Source of the DNA: Clostridium sp. DSM 8431
GTDB lineage: Bacteria; Bacillota; Clostridia; Clostridiales; Clostridiaceae
Length of the DNA: 37,850 nt
NCBI RefSeq assembly: GCF_900116755.1
Contig: NZ_FPBY01000008.1
Location: forward strand, 1 to 37,850
Direction: 5' to 3'
Each line of letters opens with the position of its first letter. Within the stretch, counting starts at the first letter, position 1. The notes below the pieces were generated by a model. It saw only the letters and a program-made list of their open reading frames with translations. It did no database searches and had not been told where the DNA came from. The position numbers were made by a program, and so were the translations under genes. Below are positions 9,101 to 17,298 of this stretch, in pieces.

Positions 9101-10537
9101 TTGAATGTGATATCTTTTATATCAGTACTTGCTTTTGGTCTTAGTATGATAAGTATTGGTAAAAGGGGAATGATAACTGGAGATAAGAAATTAAATAGTA
9201 TAATGAGATGGATAAGTTTTTGTATAGCTTGGTGGCTTTTATGCGCTTCTCAGTTTTATGAGGCGCAAACTAAAGAGATAGCATGGATGTGGCACAAGCT
9301 ATCATCTATAGGCTGTATTACTGTTATACCTTTAACATCTATGTATTTTATTTATATGTCAGGTAATGGAAAGAAGTTAGAGAAAACAGGTAATTTAATT
9401 TTATTTTGGTTTCCAGTAGCTTTGCTTATGGCTATTACCTTATTTGGACCTACAACTCCATATGCCTATGATCTTGTTCAAAGTTCTATTGGATATGGAT
9501 GGACTTATGTTAATAAGGTAGATTCTATTTTATTATGGAGTTATATGATATTCTTAATAACTTATATAGGTTATTCTTTTCTATTATTTAATAGAAGTAC
9601 TAAGATTGAAAGGTTTAAATTCAAAAGAAATTTATTTGTATTTTTTATGGTTTTAGATACTTTTATAGTTTTTATAGGTGTAGTAACAGATGTAATACTT
9701 CCTATGTATACTAATTACTTTGTTCCTACAGCAAATATTTCTTTTGTAATTTTTATAGTTGGCTATTTATATATTTCTAAAAAATATGATACAAAACATG
9801 TTGAAAGATATATCTCTTCAGAGCTTATTTTTAATACCAGTACAGCTGCTTTTCTTGTTTTAGATGAAAAGGGCAAGATATTTTATTCAAATAGTAAAGC
9901 TTGTGATATTCTTCAGGTAAGTAAAGAAGAAATAATTAATTATGATTACAAATCTATAATAGTTAAGGATGAGGAGTTTAAAAAGCTTTTAGAAGATTTA
10001 AAAGTATCAAAAACTATTTATGATAGAATTCTTCATGTAATAATAAAAGATAAGAAGTACTCTCTTACTTTTTCTATAGATGAGGTATTTAATGATAAAA
10101 ATAAGTTTCAAGGATATGTTGTTTCCTTTATGGACGTAACTAAGATAGTTGAGGCTAATAAAATGTTTGAAGAGCTAGCTTCAACTGATGAAGCAACTAA
10201 ACTTTTAAATAGAAGAAGTGCCTTTAGGGATATTAAGTTATTATCTGAAAGATATGAAAAATATAATACAAACTTTGCTTTAATGTTTATTGAACTTCAT
10301 AATTTAAAGTCTGTTAATTACAAATATGGTCATTTAGAAGGTAATAAGCTACTTTGTGATATATCCAATATAATTAAAGAAATTTTAAAGAATAATGAAA
10401 AATTATATAGATTTGATGGAGATCAATTTGTTATTTTAGTATCTTCTAATAATTTAATAGAGAGAGTAAATGAACTTGATGAAAGTCTAAAGATAGTAAT
10501 ACATAATAATCCTATATTCTTAAATTACAAAGACTAA
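9101..10537 (+). CDS. Membrane sensor with 7TM, PAS and degenerate GGDEF domains; 3' frameshift
   Basis: Seven hydrophobic helices (roughly residues 1-225) match the histidine-kinase N-terminal 7TM sensor type. A PAS domain (about 235-355, STAAFLVLDEKGKIFYSNSK) and a GGDEF-like domain (about 360 on) follow. The signature is degenerate (RFDGDQF in place of GGDEF), so cyclic-di-GMP synthesis is doubtful. The preferred start is TTG at 9101, 8 bases after AGGGGGA; TTG at 9095 is in frame but too close. The frame ends early at 10537. Losing one A in the run near 10523-10526 explains this: the next frame continues LTFGCNLYSESKDFDDFINT to a stop at 10624-10626, the usual end of a GGDEF fold. The last helix and strand are thus missing from the product. 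Confidence 0.8.
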   Translation: MNVISFISVLAFGLSMISIGKRGMITGDKKLNSIMRWISFCIAWWLLCASQFYEAQTKEIAWMWHKLSSIGCITVIPLTSMYFIYMSGNGKKLEKTGNLILFWFPVALLMAITLFGPTTPYAYDLVQSSIGYGWTYVNKVDSILLWSYMIFLITYIGYSFLLFNRSTKIERFKFKRNLFVFFMVLDTFIVFIGVVTDVILPMYTNYFVPTANISFVIFIVGYLYISKKYDTKHVERYISSELIFNTSTAAFLVLDEKGKIFYSNSKACDILQVSKEEIINYDYKSIIVKDEEFKKLLEDLKVSKTIYDRILHVIIKDKKYSLTFSIDEVFNDKNKFQGYVVSFMDVTKIVEANKMFEELASTDEATKLLNRRSAFRDIKLLSERYEKYNTNFALMFIELHNLKSVNYKYGHLEGNKLLCDISNIIKEILKNNEKLYRFDGDQFVILVSSNNLIERVNELDESLKIVIHNNPIFLNYKD

Positions 10538-10638
10538 CCTTTGGTTGTAATCTTTACTCTGAATCAAAAGATTTTGATGATTTTATTAATACAGCTGAAA
10601 AAAATCTTCATCATTTTATAAAATAATTAATGATGAGT

Positions 10639-10667
10639 TTGTATCTCAATAATAAAATTGTTATAAT
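10639..10667 (+). promoter_or_regulatory. Promoter of the YnbB-type gene
   Basis: TTGTAT (10639-10644), a 17-bp spacer and TATAAT (10662-10667), 33 bp before the start codon. Confidence 0.7.
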
Positions 10668-10699
10668 AAACTTTAGAGTTTAAAAAATGGAGGATTAAT

Positions 10700-11992
10700 A
10701 TGTTAGACGTTACAAAAGAGTTGTTAAGAACTACATATGGTTTCAAACAAGAAACTTTAGATTTATACAGTCAAGCGTTAGAGGATGTTAATGAGCAATT
10801 CAAACACTTTGATGAAGTAAGAGAATATAATCAAATGAAGGTATTAAAGGCATTCCAAGATGAAAACATAAGTGATATGCACTTTACTAATTCAACTGGA
10901 TATGGCTATGATGATATAGGAAGAGATACTTTAGATAAGGTATATGCAAGAATATTCAATGCAGAAGCTGGGCTTGTACGTCCACACTTTGTTAATGGTA
11001 CTCATGCAATAGGTTCGGCTATTTTTGGTAACTTAAGACCAGGAGATAAACTTCTTGCTATATCAGGAAGACCTTATGATACATTACATGGTATTATAGG
11101 AATAGATTCTGATAAGAGAATAGGATCATTAAAAGAATACGGTATAGAATACGGACAAGTAGACTTGACTGAAGAAAACAAATTTGACTATGACAAAATT
11201 AAAGAAGCTTTAAAAGATGAGTCTGTTAAGATGGTACACATTCAAAGAAGTCCAGGATATGCTTATAGAAAGGCTTTTTTAGTTAGAGAAATAGGAGAGC
11301 TTATAAGCTTTGTTAAATCTCTTAGAGAAGATGTAATATGCTTTGTAGATAACTGCTATGGAGAATTTATAGATGTAATTGAACCAACAGATGTAGGAGC
11401 TGATTTAATTGCAGGCTCTCTAATTAAAAACATTGGTGGAGGATTAGCACCAGCTGGTGGATATATAGTAGGTAAAAGAGAATATGTAGAGCAAGCTTCA
11501 TATAGATTAACTATTCCTGGTATAGGAGGAGAGTGTGGGGCTACATTTGGTCTTATGAGAACAATGTTCCAAGGATTATTCTTAGCACCTCACATTGCAA
11601 CAGAAGCTTTAAAAGGAGCTTTATTCTGTGCTAGAATTATGGAACTTGCAGGCTTTGAAGTTTTACCAAAATCAACAGATGAAAGAAGCGATATTATCCA
11701 AACTATTAAATTTGGAAATGCTGAAAATGTAATTAACTTCTGTAAGGGAATTCAATATGGCTCACCAATTGATTCTCACGTAGAATGTGAACCATGGGAT
11801 ATGCCAGGTTATAAAGATAAGGTAATTATGGCAGCAGGAGCATTTATCCAAGGTTCTTCTATTGAACTTTCAGCAGATGCACCAATAAGACCACCATATA
11901 TAGCTTATATCCAAGGTGGATTAACTTTTGATCACGCTAAAATAGGTGTGCTTATAGCATTAAATAATATCTTAAAAAATAAGACTAACTAA
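10700..11992 (+). CDS. PLP-dependent YnbB / methionine gamma-lyase-family protein ("aluminium resistance" family)
   Basis: A fold-type I pyridoxal-phosphate enzyme of 430 aa from the family often labelled aluminium resistance protein or cystathionine/methionine gamma-lyase-like. The likely Schiff-base lysine is Lys243 in AGSLIKNIGGGLAPAGGY, preceded by VDNCYGEFI, whose Asp should contact the pyridine nitrogen. The conserved N-terminal segment MHFTNSTGYGYDDIGRDTLD is also present. The true reaction of this family is not settled. In Bacillus the homologue ynbB is close to miaA-hfq, as here. AAATGGAGG precedes the ATG. Confidence 0.9.
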   Translation: MLDVTKELLRTTYGFKQETLDLYSQALEDVNEQFKHFDEVREYNQMKVLKAFQDENISDMHFTNSTGYGYDDIGRDTLDKVYARIFNAEAGLVRPHFVNGTHAIGSAIFGNLRPGDKLLAISGRPYDTLHGIIGIDSDKRIGSLKEYGIEYGQVDLTEENKFDYDKIKEALKDESVKMVHIQRSPGYAYRKAFLVREIGELISFVKSLREDVICFVDNCYGEFIDVIEPTDVGADLIAGSLIKNIGGGLAPAGGYIVGKREYVEQASYRLTIPGIGGECGATFGLMRTMFQGLFLAPHIATEALKGALFCARIMELAGFEVLPKSTDERSDIIQTIKFGNAENVINFCKGIQYGSPIDSHVECEPWDMPGYKDKVIMAAGAFIQGSSIELSADAPIRPPYIAYIQGGLTFDHAKIGVLIALNNILKNKTN

Positions 11993-12001
11993 TTAAAAAA
12001 T

Positions 12002-12046
12002 AAAGATACATCTAAATACCTTAATTAGGCCTTTTGATGTATCTTT
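12002..12046 (+). terminator. Terminator after the YnbB-type gene
   Basis: Stem AAAGATACATC with GATGTATCTTT around a loop that contains a second small palindrome (CCTTAATTAGG). T-rich sequence follows. Confidence 0.8.
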
Positions 12047-12123
12047 TAATTTTTATTCTCCTATAGATAAAAAATCTATTTATAGTAAAATAAATCTATA
12101 TAATTAAAAAAAGGGGGAGATTC

Positions 12124-12567
12124 ATGTCAGAAAGACCAAAGCTAGAAAAAGGATTAAGTTCAGAAGTCTTTCTTAAGTATTATTATTTAAAAGATGAACT
12201 AGTTGAATTTTGCAGAAAAGAAGGACTTAAAACTACTGGAGGAAAGATAGAAATTACTAATAGAATTGCTTATTATTTAGATACAGGTAAGAGCTTAGAG
12301 GATAGAAAAACTACATCTAAATCATGTGAATCTTTTACAAAGAATATAGACACTATAACTTTATATTCAAAAATAGAACCAAATTTTAAGTGCACAGAAA
12401 AACACAGAGCATTTTTCAAAAAAGAAATTGGAGAAGCTTTTAAATTTAACGTTGCTTTTCAAAAATGGCTAAAAGAAAATACAGGTAAAACTTATAGAGA
12501 AGCTATTACATGTTGGAAGTACAAAAAAGCCTTCCAGGACATAATAAATATGAAAAAGAAGATTTGA
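12124..12567 (+). CDS. SAP-domain protein (DUF6434-like)
   Basis: A 147-aa basic protein. Residues about 10-55 (LSSEVFLKYYYLKDELVEFC ... GGKIEITNRIAYYLDTG) fit a SAP/HeH two-helix nucleic-acid-binding motif, where a strand-like turn separates two amphipathic helices. The C-terminal half (FFKKEIGEAFKFNVAFQKWL, TYREAITCWKYKK) resembles the domain that accompanies SAP in DUF6434 proteins, whose role is unknown. AGGGGGAG stands before the ATG. It is a single gene between two terminators. Confidence 0.75.
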   Translation: MSERPKLEKGLSSEVFLKYYYLKDELVEFCRKEGLKTTGGKIEITNRIAYYLDTGKSLEDRKTTSKSCESFTKNIDTITLYSKIEPNFKCTEKHRAFFKKEIGEAFKFNVAFQKWLKENTGKTYREAITCWKYKKAFQDIINMKKKI

Positions 12568-12610
12568 AAGCATTATAAAAGAAGAGGATAAACAGAAGAG
12601 GCCTAAATAA

Positions 12611-12651
12611 AAAATATGCTACGTCTAACCTAATTAGACATAGCATATTTT
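12611..12651. terminator. Bidirectional terminator between the SAP gene and lexA
   Basis: Stem AAAATATGCT with AGCATATTTT, extended by GTCTAA/TTAGAC inside, around a 5-nt loop. T tracts flank both sides. The lexA stop codon lies at its right edge. Confidence 0.85.
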
Positions 12652-13255
12652 AATATTGTCTGAACAATCCTACAAGTTTTCCTAGAACCTTACATGTTTC
12701 TACTATAATTGGTTTCATAGTATCATTTTCAGGCTGTAATCTTATATAATCCTTTTCTTTATAAAAAGTTTTGATTGTAGCCTCATCTCCAATAAGAGCA
12801 ACTACTATTTCTCCATTTGCTGCAGAATCAGATTTTTCTATAATAGCAAAGTCACCTTCACGGATTCCTTTATTTATCATACTTTCACCAGTTACTTTTA
12901 GCATAAATAATTCTCTGTCATGTTTTATATAATCAAGAGGGAGTTGAAAAGTATCTTCAACATTTTCAGTAGCTAAAATTGGCATACCAGCTGTTACTTT
13001 ACCTATGATAGGGATGTTTAACATTTCTCTTTTATTTGCATTTAATTCAACTATTTCTAGAGCTCTTGGTTTAGTTGGGTCTCTTTTAATAAGACCTTTT
13101 TTCTCTAGACGTTTTAAGTGACCATGAACAGTTGATGTTGACTTAAGAGATACTGCCTGGCATATTTCTCTTACTGATGGTGGATAACCTTTTGTTTCTG
13201 TATAAGTCTTTAAAAATTCATAAATTTCAGACTGCTTATCTTTATTCTCAATCAT
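12650..13255 (-). CDS. lexA: SOS repressor LexA
   Basis: Represses DNA-damage genes and self-cleaves when RecA is activated. The N-terminal winged helix-turn-helix (about 1-65) contains [20 protein letters not shown]. The cleavage bond lies in GKVTAGMP (Ala-Gly). The catalytic serine is in GESMINKG and the lysine in [10 protein letters not shown]. All auto-proteolysis residues are present, so the protein should be functional. 201 aa is normal. An AGAGGTG site precedes the ATG, and an SOS box covers its own -35 element, as expected for autoregulation. Confidence 0.97.
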   Translation of the reverse strand: MIENKDKQSEIYEFLKTYTETKGYPPSVREICQAVSLKSTSTVHGHLKRLEKKGLIKRDPTKPRALEIVELNANKREMLNIPIIGKVTAGMPILATENVEDTFQLPLDYIKHDRELFMLKVTGESMINKGIREGDFAIIEKSDSAANGEIVVALIGDEATIKTFYKEKDYIRLQPENDTMKPIIVETCKVLGKLVGLFRQY

Positions 13256-13274
13256 AGTAACACCTCTTTTTTGT

Positions 13275-13314
13275 ATTATATCATAATATCATAACATGTT
13301 CAAACCTATGTTCG
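13275..13314 (-). promoter_or_regulatory. lexA promoter with overlapping SOS box
   Basis: On the minus strand: TTGAAC (13298-13303), a 17-bp spacer and TATAAT (13275-13280). The 14-mer CGAACATAGGTTTG (13301-13314) matches the Gram-positive LexA box (CGAAC-4-GTTYG) at both half-sites and overlaps the -35 element, so bound LexA would block RNA polymerase. Confidence 0.82.
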
Positions 13315-13465
13315 CTTATGAATTATACTTTTTATAAATAAATTAGGGAATGTTTGTTTCTTTTTAAGTATTAACCGATAGTTCTATTTTTATACATATA
13401 TTTTCTAAAATATTCTATTTGATTCATTGTTTTTGAGAAAAACATTTTAAATTTTGAATAAAAAA

Positions 13466-13494
13466 TTGATTATTGGTCTATTATTTGTTATAAT
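13466..13494 (+). promoter_or_regulatory. Promoter of the acidic Cys-containing protein gene
   Basis: TTGATT (13466-13471), a 17-bp spacer and TATAAT (13489-13494), 33 bp before the ATG at 13528. Confidence 0.75.
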
Positions 13495-13527
13495 GAGATT
13501 TGATTATTTTGATAGGTGGTGCATTTA

Positions 13528-13956
13528 ATGTTTAAATATACTGATGATGACTATTGTGATATTTATGAAAATAAAATTTGTGATAATTGCGGTAAGTGTC
13601 TAGAGCTTGATGGCTATGATACAAAAGCAATTAAAATTGAAGATATAGCTAAAACAGTTGAAGAAAATAAGGTTCTTGAAGAAGAGTACTTAAAAGAACT
13701 TAAAGCTCAAAAAGAAGCAGAAGAATTCATGGATCATGAAGAAGAAATCTTAGAAAAAGATGAAATTCTTAAAAGAGCTTATGAAGAGTTCGCCACAGAA
13801 AATAACTTCAGCTTTGATGATGAAGAATATGAAGATGCTTTTGATCATATAGATTACGAAGAAAACTTCTTAAATGAAGAAGAACTAGAAGAAATGACAG
13901 TAGAAATCTTCCCAGGAGTTAGAGTCCTTAAAAAGAAAAAAGAGGATAATGAATAA
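13528..13956 (+). CDS. Small acidic protein with an N-terminal Cys cluster
   Basis: A 142-aa protein of unknown function. Near the N-terminus CDIYENKICDNCGKCL has four cysteines in a C-x7-C-x2-C-x2-C arrangement, suggesting a zinc or iron-sulfur site. The rest is highly charged and acidic with a probable coiled coil (EENKVLEEEYLKELKAQKEA) and ends in a basic KKKK cluster. The ATG at 13528 is preferred: AGGTGG lies 8-10 bases upstream, whereas the in-frame GTG codons at 13516/13519 fall within that site. It is divergent from lexA but has its own promoter and no obvious SOS box. Confidence 0.75.
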   Translation: MFKYTDDDYCDIYENKICDNCGKCLELDGYDTKAIKIEDIAKTVEENKVLEEEYLKELKAQKEAEEFMDHEEEILEKDEILKRAYEEFATENNFSFDDEEYEDAFDHIDYEENFLNEEELEEMTVEIFPGVRVLKKKKEDNE

Positions 13957-13972
13957 TATATAAATAAGTATA

Positions 13973-14030
13973 AAATCACCCTAAGTTTCAAAGAATAAGA
14001 TAGAACTTATGAAACAGGGGTGATTTTTTT
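13973..14030 (+). terminator. Terminator-like hairpin containing the next gene's ribosome site
   Basis: AAATCACCC (13973-13981) pairs with GGGTGATTT (14018-14026), and inside it GTTTCA (13985-13990) pairs with TGAAAC (14010-14015). Seven T residues run up to the ATG at 14031. The 3' arm includes GGGGTGA (14017-14023), the only ribosome site of the lipoprotein gene, 7 bases before its start. The element can end the upstream transcript and, if transcription passes, hide that ribosome site. Confidence 0.8.
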
Positions 14031-14606
14031 ATGAATAGAAAAAAGATAATGCCATTACTTTTAGCTTTAACACTAGGAGCGTCTTCACTTCTTTATGGAT
14101 GTGGTGATGGTGATGCCAATAATGATAATGCTACAAATAACGTTCAAGAAAGCGTAAAAGAAAGAGCGGATGATGCTAAAGAAGATGTTAAAGATACAAC
14201 AGAAAATGCTGGAGATAGAGCTAAGAGCCTTTGGGACAATGTAACTGATACAACTATGGATTATACTACTTCAGATCTTCAAAATGATTTGAAAAATAAT
14301 AATATTAATCCAGAGAAAGTAGATAGAGATCATTCATTATTCTCAGATGTAGATTCTGATAGTTATAAACTAAATAATGACCAAATTATAGACGTTTATC
14401 AATATGGAATTACTGATAATGAAAAAATGAGCAATGACTTATCATCCTTAAGCCAAGATGGTATGACTATGAATGGAAAAGAAGTTACTTGGAAAACTGG
14501 AGCTCATATCTATAAAAAGGGAAGAATAGTAGTTGTTTATGATGGTAATGATGGAGATACTATAACTACACTAAATAATGTTTTAGGCACACCAATACTA
14601 GGATAA
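14031..14606 (+). CDS. Lipoprotein of unknown function
   Basis: A type II signal peptide: KK after the start, a hydrophobic stretch, then lipobox LLYGC with Cys24 as the predicted lipidated residue. Residues 25-85 are a charged, low-complexity, Ala/Asp/Lys-rich helical linker (ERADDAKEDVKDTTENAGDR). The C-terminal domain (about 85-191) has strand-rich features (NGKEVTWKTGAHIYKKGRIV) but no family I recognise. Length 191 aa. The start overlaps the upstream hairpin. Confidence 0.8.
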   Translation: MNRKKIMPLLLALTLGASSLLYGCGDGDANNDNATNNVQESVKERADDAKEDVKDTTENAGDRAKSLWDNVTDTTMDYTTSDLQNDLKNNNINPEKVDRDHSLFSDVDSDSYKLNNDQIIDVYQYGITDNEKMSNDLSSLSQDGMTMNGKEVTWKTGAHIYKKGRIVVVYDGNDGDTITTLNNVLGTPILG

Positions 14607-14612
14607 AGATAA

Positions 14613-14647
14613 AAGCACCTAATTTTATGTATTAAAATCAGGTGCTT
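14613..14647. terminator. Bidirectional terminator, lipoprotein and recombinase genes
   Basis: AAGCACCT pairs with AGGTGCTT and, after one mismatch, ATTTTA with TAAAAT. It sits between the convergent ends of two genes. Confidence 0.8.
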
Positions 14648-14650
14648 ATT

Positions 14651-16003
14651 CTATAACTTAGATAATGGATTTGATTTAACAGCTTCTCTTAAGTGTTCAT
14701 TATCAACATGAGTGTAAATTTGAGTAGTTGAGATATTTTCATGACCTAAAATATCTTGAAGACTTCTGATGTCTACATTTCCATATTTGTACATAAGGGT
14801 TGCAGCAGTATGTCTAAGTTTATGAGGAGTATATTTCCCATCAACAATACCTGCATTAGTAATATGTTTTTTAACAAGTATTTCTACAGTCCTCTTATTA
14901 ATAGGCTTATTCCTTGATGAAATAAAAAGAAAGTTCTTATCTTCTTCTTGTACCTTAGAAATATCACGAACTCTCATATAACCAGATATAGCCTTAATGC
15001 AAGCTTCGTTTAAATAAACAGTTCTTTCCTTATCACCTTTACCCACAATAGTTAAAATATCTCCCTTAATCTTTCTGATATCAATAGAACATAATTCAGA
15101 TAAACGCATACCACAGTTTAAGAATAAAGTTAATATACAGTAATCTCTAGAGTAGTTTTTATCACTTTTGTCTAAAGAACCTAAAAGGTCCACGCTTTGA
15201 TCTAAAGTTAAATAAACAGGCTGGCGTCTTTTTAGTTTTGGAGATTCTAAGTCTAAAGCTGGATTTTCATCTATAATTTTAGCCTTTCCACTTAAGAATT
15301 TAAAAAAGGACTTTAAGGATGCAACCTTTCTAGCTCTTGCATAAGTTCCATTTCCTCTGTTCTTTTCTACGAAGGATAAAAAAGCATAAAGATCAGTTAA
15401 TTTTATGCTTCTTATAAGTTCCTTTGTAATATCGTTAATAGGTATTTCATTAAATTCTAAATTTGAATCATAAACCATTCCTCTATATACTTTAAGAAAT
15501 CTAAAAAATAACACAATATCAAGTTCATATCCCTTGATTGTGTTAGCTGATTTGCCTTTAATAGTTTCTAAATAATTAATAAAATCCCTTAAGGCTTCAG
15601 GATAATCAAAAGCCCTTGGAATATCAATTCCAAAGTTGTTTGTTATACTTGAATTCTGCTTTTTATAAGTGCTTTCAGGTGAAATAGTATTTCCCTTATT
15701 TTTTATTTTGGCAGCAGTTTTTTTATCTCTATTTAAGCCTAAGTCTTTAAGCCATTTCTGAACAGTTCTACTACTAACTCCATATATTTTTGAAATCTCA
15801 CTTGTGGGAAGTTTTCTTTTAATAGTTAAAATAAATAAATCTTCAATAATAGCTTCATAGTTTCCTTGGTTCTCAAGTTTTTCATAATTTGAATATATCT
15901 TGTCAAGTTTTTTTAAATCAGCAGCACTAAAGTCTACTTCTAAAAGATTTAATACTTCATCGCTATATTGAATATCTTCATATTTTTTCTTACCATTTTT
16001 CAT
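14651..16003 (-). CDS. Tyrosine recombinase with N-terminal helix-turn-helix extension
   Basis: XerC/XerD/integrase-family site-specific recombinase of 450 aa, about 150 longer than Xer proteins. The N-terminal part (about 1-100) includes KLPTSEISKIYGVSSRTVQK, a helix-turn-helix like those of transposases and terminase small subunits. A SAM-like core-binding domain (about 135-250) and the catalytic domain follow: Arg300 (GMRLSEL), Lys in GKGDKER, HKLRH at 394-398, LGHENI and nucleophile Tyr430 (IYTHV). All catalytic residues are present, so it should be active. CGGAGG precedes the ATG. No att sites or partner excisionase were seen, so it may be a resident chromosomal protein rather than a phage integrase. 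Confidence 0.88.
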   Translation of the reverse strand: MKNGKKKYEDIQYSDEVLNLLEVDFSAADLKKLDKIYSNYEKLENQGNYEAIIEDLFILTIKRKLPTSEISKIYGVSSRTVQKWLKDLGLNRDKKTAAKIKNKGNTISPESTYKKQNSSITNNFGIDIPRAFDYPEALRDFINYLETIKGKSANTIKGYELDIVLFFRFLKVYRGMVYDSNLEFNEIPINDITKELIRSIKLTDLYAFLSFVEKNRGNGTYARARKVASLKSFFKFLSGKAKIIDENPALDLESPKLKRRQPVYLTLDQSVDLLGSLDKSDKNYSRDYCILTLFLNCGMRLSELCSIDIRKIKGDILTIVGKGDKERTVYLNEACIKAISGYMRVRDISKVQEEDKNFLFISSRNKPINKRTVEILVKKHITNAGIVDGKYTPHKLRHTAATLMYKYGNVDIRSLQDILGHENISTTQIYTHVDNEHLREAVKSNPLSKL

Positions 16004-16082
16004 TATAATAAATGCCTCCGTTAAACAATTTTGGCTGTTTTAATATATAGTAACACAGAGATTTTTACCATTCAAGTTATAA

Positions 16083-16175
16083 GGAAAAAGTATTTATGTA
16101 ACAAATGAAGACTTAAATGAATATAATAGATTAAACATGTGTGTGAAAATTTCTCAAAAAGAGGGGAACTGTTAG
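16083..16175 (+). pseudogene. C-terminal fragment of an unknown gene
   Basis: The frame after a stop at 16080 reads GKSIYVTNEDLNEYNRLNMC and VKISQKEGNC to TAG at 16173. It has coding character but no start. It directly precedes, in the same frame, the glycosidase-like gene, and the ribosome site GAGGGG of that gene lies in its last codons. Probably the end of a truncated upstream gene of the same module. Confidence 0.4.
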
Positions 16176-16232
16176 ATAAAGATAGATGATTTTATCAAAG
16201 GAGTTTGTTTTGAGTTTACAAATAAAGATGAT

Positions 16233-17294
16233 GTGTTAAGCACAGAAGAACTTGAAGTGTTAAAGGAGAAATGCACTAATATTAATAATATGTATGAATA
16301 TAATGAAGCTATAGAAAAGATTGAAGAATATAAACTTCATGGAGTATATATTGATGATTTTGTAAAAAGAGACGATATATTTGTAAGGTGGAGAGATTGT
16401 GGAATAAATCATATGTTTATTCATATAAAGATAAAAGACAATGGGAGAGTACCAGGAAATTTAATAAATCAAAAGCTTACAAGTTATGATTGTGATAATA
16501 GTGAAGAATATTATTTTTCTTATCTTTTAGAAAAGTGTCATGAATATAATATTAAGCCTTGTATCAAATTTATGACTGATAGCAGCATTACTATAGATTA
16601 TGTAAAAAATAATACAGATCGATTCTTTTTTCAGTTTAAGGGTATTATAAGATATTTATTTTCTTGTGATAGCAATAAATATATAGATATGATAACTTTA
16701 GCAAATGAAACTAATATAATAAGAAAATTTGCACAGCTTAAAAGCTATTGGAAAGACGTAATAGATATGATTCATACCTCTTATAAGGGAGTGAAGGTTA
16801 GTGCGAGTCAGTTTTGCTCTGATATAAGTACAGGGGAGTATGATATAGCTGATCTTTTGGATATAGTAGGGATAAATAGATACCCTAAAAATAAAAATTG
16901 GCCTGACAGTCCGAGTTGTGAAGAGATACTTCCTTATATGTATAACGATGCAGATATTTATCATGTTCAACAATTTTGTAAAAATAATAACAAATTTTTT
17001 ATGATAAGTGAATGTGGTGTTTCTCATTGGGGTGGACAGTGTAGAGAACCAGAAATGGGGAATAGTATGACAAATTTTTATGGGAAAGGCTATGACTATA
17101 AAATGCAAGCTGCTTATACAAAAGCTGCTATAATTGCATCAAAAGAAATGGATTATTGTGTTGGACATGTAATTATCTGTGGTGCAGATTATGATCCTAT
17201 ATTCAAATTTAACTATAATAATCCCATAACAGGTGTTATAGCAGATAATTCTTATGGCTTTGAAGCAATAAAATCAGTATGGGGGGAGAATTAG
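16233..17294 (+). CDS. TIM-barrel glycosidase-like protein, start codon doubtful
   Basis: A 353-aa protein resembling clan GH-A glycoside hydrolases (GH5/GH113-like). Glu159 in TLANETN and Glu260 in FMISECGV are placed as acid/base and nucleophile, about 100 residues apart as in that clan. Other strands end in FIHIKI, DIVGINRY and VIICGAD. No signal peptide. The GTG at 16233 has no ribosome site. Upstream in frame is ATA AAG ATA GAT GAT from 16176, placed 9 bases after GAGGGG (16161-16166) and right after a TAG, exactly where an ATG would be expected. ATG-to-ATA loss, or use of ATA, is likely; the extension reads IKIDDFIKGVCFEFTNKDDV. Context suggests a phage tail or cell-wall-associated module. 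Substrate unknown. Confidence 0.65.
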   Translation: MLSTEELEVLKEKCTNINNMYEYNEAIEKIEEYKLHGVYIDDFVKRDDIFVRWRDCGINHMFIHIKIKDNGRVPGNLINQKLTSYDCDNSEEYYFSYLLEKCHEYNIKPCIKFMTDSSITIDYVKNNTDRFFFQFKGIIRYLFSCDSNKYIDMITLANETNIIRKFAQLKSYWKDVIDMIHTSYKGVKVSASQFCSDISTGEYDIADLLDIVGINRYPKNKNWPDSPSCEEILPYMYNDADIYHVQQFCKNNNKFFMISECGVSHWGGQCREPEMGNSMTNFYGKGYDYKMQAAYTKAAIIASKEMDYCVGHVIICGADYDPIFKFNYNNPITGVIADNSYGFEAIKSVWGEN

Positions 17295-17298
17295 TATT

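Noticed and set aside
16698-17108. 136-codon minus-strand open frame
   Set aside because: It lies wholly inside the glycosidase-like gene, has no ribosome site and an implausible composition; a shadow frame.
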